Positions 19,186 to 23,863 of a stretch of DNA of 23,863 nt are shown piece after piece. The stretch is from Chara braunii (lineage: Eukaryota; Streptophyta; Charophyceae; Charales; Characeae). The DNA lies in contig BFEA01000028.1 in the NCBI GenBank assembly GCA_003427395.1, positions 2,597,925-2,621,787 on the forward strand, given 5' to 3'. Numbering within the stretch: the first letter of the stretch is position 1; each line of letters opens with the position of its first letter. The notes under the pieces were generated by a model, which searched no databases, was not told where the DNA came from, and saw only the letters and a program-made list of their open reading frames with translations. Both the position numbers and the translations under genes were made by a program.

Positions 19186-20640
19186 AGGGGGGTTACTGCT
19201 CTCTCTACTACGGCCGGAATTGTTTGGACCGATGGGTGGAGAAGGATAAAGCACAGATACGGCGATACTGAAGTCGAGACGAACGCGAAGACTCTGAAAC
19301 TCAGAGAGGCAAAGATGATAATGCAAGCAGGAAGCGAAGTCGTTATCAAACAGGTCGTGAGGTCGAAGACCACCACAGAGCGAAATAGGGCAATGTTAAC
19401 CACACTACTGTGTAGACCAAAACCGGACTCACAGCTGGCCACTCTTAGCACGAACAAACTGATCGGCCTGTATAGGACCGCAGGACTCTTCACAGAGAAG
19501 AATACAAAGCACAACCTGAGGACGAAGTTAGACAGGGTCGTATGTAGGAAAACCGGTGTGAGTATTAGGAAGAGAATTAAAGTCAGGTTAGCATATGGCA
19601 CACGGATTAGGAAAAGCGGAGTTACGGAGTCAAAGGAGAAGGTGGTGGAGCCGTTGATAAAGGACAAAATCCTCGCGAATGTCCTCAAGACTAGGATCAG
19701 GGTGATCTGGCGTCGGAATAGAAATGTCGCAGAGATAATTCACAACCAGAAGTTTTACGCGTCTGTAGAGGAACACTCATGTCCGTGCAAGACATTCGAC
19801 CTACCGAAGAAAGAAGGTCACGTGCTATCCCGATTCTTGGATCTTGAAGTCCCGAAATTCATAAGAAACTCGAAGAACGTTACCCGACCTGCGAAGGCAT
19901 GTGACAAACAGGCCGTAGCAGAGGTGATACAAGAGGCGACAAAGCATCTTGGACATGGGACGAAGATAGTTGTTATGCAGAACCTAGTATTCACCGGTGA
20001 GCCCCTAAGTGTGACGGCTTGGACAGACGAAGAGGTCCGCACCATGAGCAGACGCTTTCAAGGTCTTGTGCTCGCTCCGATCGACCGGAACCAGGGGGAC
20101 ACAGCAGTAATGTGTCCCGTGCTATACAGGCACAGGTTCAGGAAGACATTCTCTTGGAATACAAACTACGAGGTAGTTGGGGAACTGCAGTCTGAGCAAG
20201 CACTGCTGAAGACACAAAGGACGGACTTCCCTGAGACTGGCCTGCAGAACATTGGCAGCTGGAGGACAGACGGACGTTTGGGGACAGCAAATGTGATCCC
20301 CAAACACAAGGATCTGACTAGATAGCGACGCATAGCACCGGCACCTGCCGACCCAGCGAGTCTTGCACAGAAAAGAATAGCTAGAGCACTCCACTGTCTG
20401 CTTCAGCGCTTACCGGCGAACCGCAGTTTCTACGTCAACTCTGTGGCTGAACTGGTGGAGCGCCTACAAGCTACTTTGCAACGTTTGAGGGCGGCCGACT
20501 GCACACAGGTGATCGGAAGGTGCTATGACGTCAAGGAGATGTTCTCCCGCATACCACACGGAGCAGTGATCCACGTGATCGGAAGGTGCTATGACGTCAA
20601 GGAGATGTTCTCCCGCATACCACACGGAGCGCATACCACA
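19186..20640 (+). pseudogene. Reverse transcriptase, N-terminal part (finger, motifs 1 to A)
   Basis: One frame is open from 19186 to 20322, then continues past TAG 20323-20325 to about 20640. It includes a Cys/His cluster (HSCPCKTF... followed by KKEGHVLSRF, about 19776-19840), a candidate for the CCHH zinc finger reported in Chlamys-type elements. Next come LVLAPIDRNQGD and VMCPVLYRHRF, like the PLE RT 'piDK..g...CP..Y' block. TANVIPKHKDLTR (about 20284-20322) is the conserved RT motif with PK-KD. TAG then interrupts before RRIAPA. CYDVKEMFSRIPHG is motif A with the first catalytic Asp. It occurs twice because of a 66-bp tandem duplication (20509 and 20575), followed by a 16-bp duplication (20615-20646). 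Together these add 82 bases and shift the frame into that of the next segment. Confidence 0.8.
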
Positions 20641-20646
20641 CGGAGC
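20509..20646 (+). repeat. Tandem duplications across RT motif A
   Basis: 20509-20574 is repeated from 20575 (56 of 66 bases identical before divergence at 20630). Then 20615-20630 is repeated at 20631-20646. Net insertion is 82 bp (3n+1), which accounts exactly for the frame change between the two RT halves. Confidence 0.9.
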
Positions 20647-21536
20647 AGTGATCCAGGCGGTTCAGCAGTTACTACTGAAGTACGAAGATGATGGCTGCAA
20701 ACAGGTTCGAGTGTCGTTCAGAGGCAAGCTCTGCACTATCAGCAACAATAAGAGGAAGATGGATGGCTACGTGAGCTTGTTACTCAAGATGATAATGAAT
20801 GGCATGAGGTATGACCTCAGACACACTGCGGTCAGATGCGGCACGATGCTGGTTAGACACGTGTTCGGGATCCCGACGGGAAAGGCTACCAGCCCTATCC
20901 TTGCATCCATTACATGCGCAATGGCAGAGTTGCGGTTCATTAATGAGCTAGGATCCGACAGGAGACTGGTGGAGGGGTGGAGGATCATGGACGATATTAC
21001 TATCGTCGCAGGGATGAATGGCAGAATTTGAAACTGCCGGTACCCAAGCAATCTATTTCAAGCTTTCGAGCACATCTACGACCGGCACCTGTAGGTGATA
21101 CGCAAAGACGAGTGCGGATTCACATGGGAATTTGTGGGAGGCACGATGATGATCTGCAATGATCCTCTACGACTGCATTACACGCCGAGTACCAAGAATA
21201 CCGGAGCTTTGCACAAGACGGGGACCCTCGTCTTCCAGACAATGCAGGACTATCGAGTCCTACTCGCCGAAGAGCGTGAAAACGGCAGTTTTGACCGCTA
21301 CAATAAGAAGGCTGTGGGACTATGCCACCAACAAACAACTCGTACTCGGAGCAACAGGCTATGCGATATGCGAAGCAGACCTCCGAGGCTACCCCCCGGA
21401 GGTCTCTCTCAGCGCTTTGGCTGTTTCAGCCAAGGCTGTGCCCGATAGAGCACTACATCGCTTTTTCGAAGCCCTAGCATACTCGACTAGGCTGAGGAGA
21501 CAATTCAGGATCAGACAACTCAATCACAACGGCTAG
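20641..21536 (+). pseudogene. Reverse transcriptase, C-terminal part (motifs B, C, thumb)
   Basis: The frame that follows the duplications reads HGAVIQAVQQLLLKYEDDG, then motif B as FGIPTGKATSPILASITCAM (about 20866-20925). Motif C follows as RIMDDITIVAG (about 20982-21014), with the two catalytic Asp. Stops at TGA 21029-21031 and TAG 21092-21094 interrupt further RT-like sequence (AFEHIYDRHL, FTWEFVGGTMMICNDPLRLHY). After a frameshift near 21290 the C-terminal thumb-like region runs to the stop at 21534-21536 (NKQLVLGATGYAICEADLRG). The RT palm order A-B-C and xxDD box are intact in sequence, so the element family is a genuine RT. This copy cannot make full-length protein. Confidence 0.8.
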
Positions 21537-22262
21537 GTTCGACGGCAATGAGACCCACCTATCTGGCCTGTTCTGACGTTTTAGCATTTTGACGTTCTTG
21601 GCGTTGACCTTTCGGCCCTTCTGGTCGTCCACAGCTTGGACCTTGGACTCTTTTGTGTTTGAACCTTGGACACTTTGGGCTTTCTTTTGGCAGTCAGTCT
21701 TCGGTGTTTTCTGTTTTCTGCACTCTGTTTTCTGTCTTAGCTTTCGTCCATTTGGCTCTAGGCCCTTTGGACCTGCGTTCTCACAGGATTCCAGTTAGAT
21801 TCGTTTGGCTTCGCGGACTCAAAAGTGCTCCGAGTCCTGTAGGATGAAGTTTATCAGACGTGGAGGAAGAGTAGATGTTGGAGTCTAAGCTTTGGGAAAT
21901 TTTCAGCACCTAGTGCCCTTTTGGAGACTGATACAGACACTAGATAACTCGAATGGTGTATCACGGAGAAGGGAAATTTTGCAACCGGAAAACATACATC
22001 CAGCGGTAAGACCGTGCAGACGTGACTTTTCGAGGCGAGAAACGGCTTGACCGGCGCGATGCTGGTATACTAAGTATAAATTGTATAATCCATTGGGAGT
22101 TAGGTCCTGATGTCTTGTTTTCTTGGGGTTAGGGATAGATGATGGGCATAGCAGATGGAAGGAGGGAGACAAGTACAGCTGACGAACTGAACAATAACAC
22201 TACTTACTGTGGGAGGCAAGGCTCCAGCCTCCCTTTTCGAGCACGAAGGCTCACTTGAGTCA
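21537..22262 (+). other. 3' untranslated region of the Penelope-like element
   Basis: No coding signal. The first 300 bases are strongly T-rich (repeated TTTTGG, TTGGAC and TTTTCTG strings, about 21570-21790). A GGGAGGC/GCCTCCC hairpin lies at about 22211-22233, shortly before the hammerhead-like fold. Confidence 0.5.
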
Positions 22263-22306
22263 CCCTCCTGAGGAGACCTGCGGGGACAGGCAAAACCGGT
22301 CGAGGG
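22263..22306 (+). ncRNA. Second hammerhead-ribozyme-like fold near the element's 3' end
   Basis: Stem I is a perfect 5-bp pair, CCCTC (22263-22267) with GAGGG (22302-22306). The core is CTGAGGA (22268-22274), matching CUGANGA because position 7 is free. Stem II pairs CCTG (22277-22280) with CAGG (22287-22290), inside a G-C pair with one bulged A. The 3' core reads AAAAC instead of GAAAC, so the normally required G12 is A. Stem III is ACCGGT (22295-22300), and the predicted cleavage site is after C22301. Stem III is self-complementary, as in dimer-forming hammerheads. G12A probably makes this copy weak or dead. Confidence 0.55.
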
Positions 22307-22432
22307 ATTTCCCCATGTTCTGCTCTTGTGCGGTAATCACGTCAGTTTTCAGTGGTTTTTGAACTTCGTCTTGCACGTGGTTGTGACGAGCTTCTGTGAC
22401 TTGGTCATGGCTGCACGGGCTGTTTACCCGCA

Positions 22433-22434
<2 letters not shown>

Positions 22435-22508
<74 letters not shown>
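22435..22508 (+). repeat. (CT)n microsatellite at the 3' edge of the retroelement
   Basis: About 36 CT units begin exactly where the terminal motif CAGTTCT ends. The pure run resumes briefly after a CAC interruption. It is the counterpart of the (TC)8 tract at 16866. Confidence 0.85.
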
Positions 22509-22514
<6 letters not shown>

Positions 22515-22738
22515 TTTGTGTTTTGTTTTTTCTTCATGTTTTTCTCTGACAGATGCTTGGTGTGAATGGAGAACATGTTTTCTCCAAGCTCACAGTAGAG
22601 TTTTCCACCACATGTGTTGCAGATTCACAAATGCTCTTTTCAAATCTGTTCTTAACGAATAAAAAATCCAAATGCAAGCAAAGCTTCATCACCAATGCAA
22701 CTGGGTGAGTGAGCCTCAACTCCAGCTGGACTACTTAC

Positions 22739-22837
22739 CCTGCTTACATCCGTGAAGTGCTTGAAGAGATCCAGATTCGTCAACCAAGCTTCATCATGTT
22801 CATACCCGAACCCAGTCACCAGCAAAGATTTCTCTAC
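22739..22837 (-). CDS. IMPL1: Inositol-phosphate phosphatase (IMPL1-like), most upstream exon seen
   Basis: A 99-bp, 33-codon, phase-0 exon encoding VEKSLLVTGFGYEHDEAWLT, then NLDLFKHFTDVSR. The family pattern is a hydrophobic strand ending TGFGYEHD, followed by a helix ending F-x-x-VSRG, and the next exon (16423-16536) supplies GVRRLG. The acceptor TTTTTAG is at 22838-22839 with a T-rich tract. The donor GTAAGT is at 22733-22738. The 5' exons that would hold the catalytic DPLDGT region and any plastid transit peptide are not in the remaining 1026 bp, so another long intron follows upstream. The intron downstream of this exon (16537-22738) houses the Penelope-like element. Confidence 0.9.
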
Positions 22838-22839
22838 CT

Positions 22840-23566
22840 AAAAACAAAACAAAAACATCATTGTCAAGTTGTGTCAACAATTTGATCGAAAATACAGTCA
22901 TATGATTGCAATGCGCAATTGGCACCATCGACCACTTTCTGAAAGGCATTTGTAAATACTAAAAAGTTAAAAACACATTACATAGGCTTCCATTGTCAGC
23001 AATTGATTGAAATTTTGAAATACACTTATATCGATATACTGTCCGTAACGTCGTATACTTTAAACAGGCTCCCATAATCACCAATGGACAATTCAAATTT
23101 GAAATACAGTCATAGGAGCAAAAAGGAATACAGAGGAACACAAATGGGATGCATACAGTAATTGGCTCCGACAACCAAGAATTGATTGAACAGGAGTGAA
23201 TTTCAACGAGCACATAACGTGCATTAGTTGAATTGAACATATAAGAAGTCACCACATAACTTGTTGCACGGAAGGAAGTGTGTGGGTGTCAATGTTGCAT
23301 TCTATGACTTGCCGGGGGGAAAGGAACGGGACTGATGCTTCCCAGAACGGACAAGAAGTCAGGGCCATAAGGACCTGTTTGTTTATGTATTCCGTAATCT
23401 GGCGAAATTAATAATAAAATTTATAAAAATGAATTGTCTGTATACGTGATCCTATGGGCGCAAGAGCGTCTTCTTTTATTTACTTCAGCCTACCTTCGCG
23501 CGCCTCCGTTACTCTTCAACCACACAATCAGCAATCGAATCGAGCGAATTTGTATACGCTGCAAAC
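22840..23566. other. Phosphatase intron with degenerate tandem repeat of about 100 bp
   Basis: No exon found. Phrases such as ATTGATTGAA, TTTGAAATAC, GGCTCC and ACAGTCATA recur roughly every 70-110 bases between about 22890 and 23200, suggesting an old tandem duplication. Confidence 0.35.
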
Positions 23567-23574
23567 ATGGTAAC

Positions 23575-23730
23575 CGAAGACCCGGACACCGGACACCGAA
23601 CACCGGACACTTCTGGACTGTATTCCAGACGAGTGTCTGGACCTGTCCGGACTGTCCGGCGATCTGGACACCACCGGACATTTGCACATCACCGGACCCG
23701 GACAGTCCGGACCGGTGTCACGGGCAGTGT
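23575..23730. repeat. Cluster of CCGGACA / TGTCCGG motifs in both orientations
   Basis: About fifteen copies of CCGGAC-type hexamers or one-base variants are packed into 155 bases, on both strands. They include overlapping TCCGGA palindromes. This gives strong local folding potential. The open frames over it are products of the repeat. Confidence 0.7.
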
Positions 23731-23766
23731 TGCACACCCCGACCATCGGCGACCCCTGACTAGTCG

Positions 23767-23863
23767 GCTATAGTCAAACAGAGCTGCCTGGTAAACCGTA
23801 GGCAGAGAGGGAGAAGAGGACAACAAACGAGGGGCTGTGGCAAACTGTTTCGTCGGAGTTTCA
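23767..23863 (-). repeat. Truncated third copy of the retroelement palindrome arm
   Basis: These bases match 16882-16979 in the same orientation with few differences, covering the terminal motif, the GA-rich stretch and GTTTC (23847-23851) of a minus-strand hammerhead. The window ends just before the CTGATGA core. Its GA-rich part matches the right arm (17061-17085) better than the left arm. The GUC cleavage triplet is GCC here. Confidence 0.85.

Larger units (their letters stand above)
16883..22436 (+). mobile_element. Chlamys-type Penelope-like retroelement, decayed
   Basis: A 5.55-kb unit flanked on both sides by (CT)n. Order: palindromic terminal unit with hammerhead cores (16882-17116); leader; CCHC zinc-knuckle and coiled-coil segment (17313-18013); SAP-like segment (about 17990-18755); GIY-YIG nuclease (18756-19129); RT (19186-21536); pyrimidine-rich 3' region (21537-22260); hammerhead-like fold (22263-22306); terminal motif GTTTACCCGCAGTTCT (22422-22436), close to GTTTACCGGGCAGTTCT at the outer end of the 5' palindrome. 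An endonuclease N-terminal to RT is the permuted order described for Chlamys-type elements, and hammerhead motifs are known in Penelope-like elements. Frameshifts, stops and a duplicated RT motif show that this copy is dead. It sits in an intron of the phosphatase gene, antisense to it. Confidence 0.8.

Noticed and set aside
17708-21094. In-frame stops in the retroelement are mostly TAG (17708, 18210, 18753, 20323, 21092), suggesting UAG reassignment or recoding
   Set aside because: TGA stops (for example 21029) and several frameshifts occur as well, and the host phosphatase gene gives no support; random decay of one copy explains it. Sibling copies would show whether TAG positions are sense codons.
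1-23863. CRISPR array, prokaryotic operons or phage genes
   Set aside because: No direct-repeat/spacer pattern; introns, LINE, SINE and Penelope-like features show eukaryotic nuclear DNA.

Overview
This is a repeat-rich eukaryotic nuclear window. The evidence is spliced host exons with GT-AG introns of 1.9 to 6.2 kb, LINE, SINE-like and foldback elements, long (GA/CT)n microsatellites and a decanucleotide satellite. The host gene looks like a green-lineage IMPL1-type inositol-phosphate phosphatase. The large retroelement has the GIY-YIG-before-RT order of Chlamys-type Penelope-like elements, known from green algae and protists. A streptophyte or green alga with a large genome (for example Chara-like) fits best, but this is inference.

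Layout. 1-763: proline-rich coding relic of unknown origin. 764-3916: mostly non-coding, with palindromic motifs and poly-A runs. 3917-6250: decayed minus-strand LINE between imperfect 35-bp direct repeats. 7198-7400: tRNA-headed SINE-like unit. 7738-7787: 50-base poly-G run. 8038-8138 and 8647-8758: two related hairpins. 8836-9218: foldback element. 10289-10760 and 12444-13040: microsatellites with N gaps and two exact Nextera mate-pair junction adapters (library artefacts). 13611-14136: decanucleotide satellite.

From 12244 to 22837 the minus strand carries the last four coding exons of the phosphatase gene (12244-12342, 14378-14479, 16423-16536, 22739-22837). All are in phase and have consensus splice sites. 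The 6.2-kb intron between the exons at 22739 and 16423 holds a roughly 5.55-kb Penelope-like retroelement in the opposite orientation (about 16883-22436), with (CT)n on both sides. In order it has: a 235-bp near-perfect palindrome with hammerhead-ribozyme cores on both strands; a Gly-rich CCHC zinc-knuckle segment; a charged coiled-coil/basic segment; a SAP-like segment; a GIY-YIG nuclease; a reverse transcriptase; a pyrimidine-rich 3' region; and a second hammerhead-like fold near the 3' end. The copy is inactive, with several frameshifts and stops and a duplicated RT motif A. The window ends inside another copy of the palindrome arm (23767-23863).

The most interesting system is this retroelement: a permuted (endonuclease-first) Penelope-like element with a Gag-like zinc-knuckle/SAP-like N-terminal module and ribozyme motifs near both ends.
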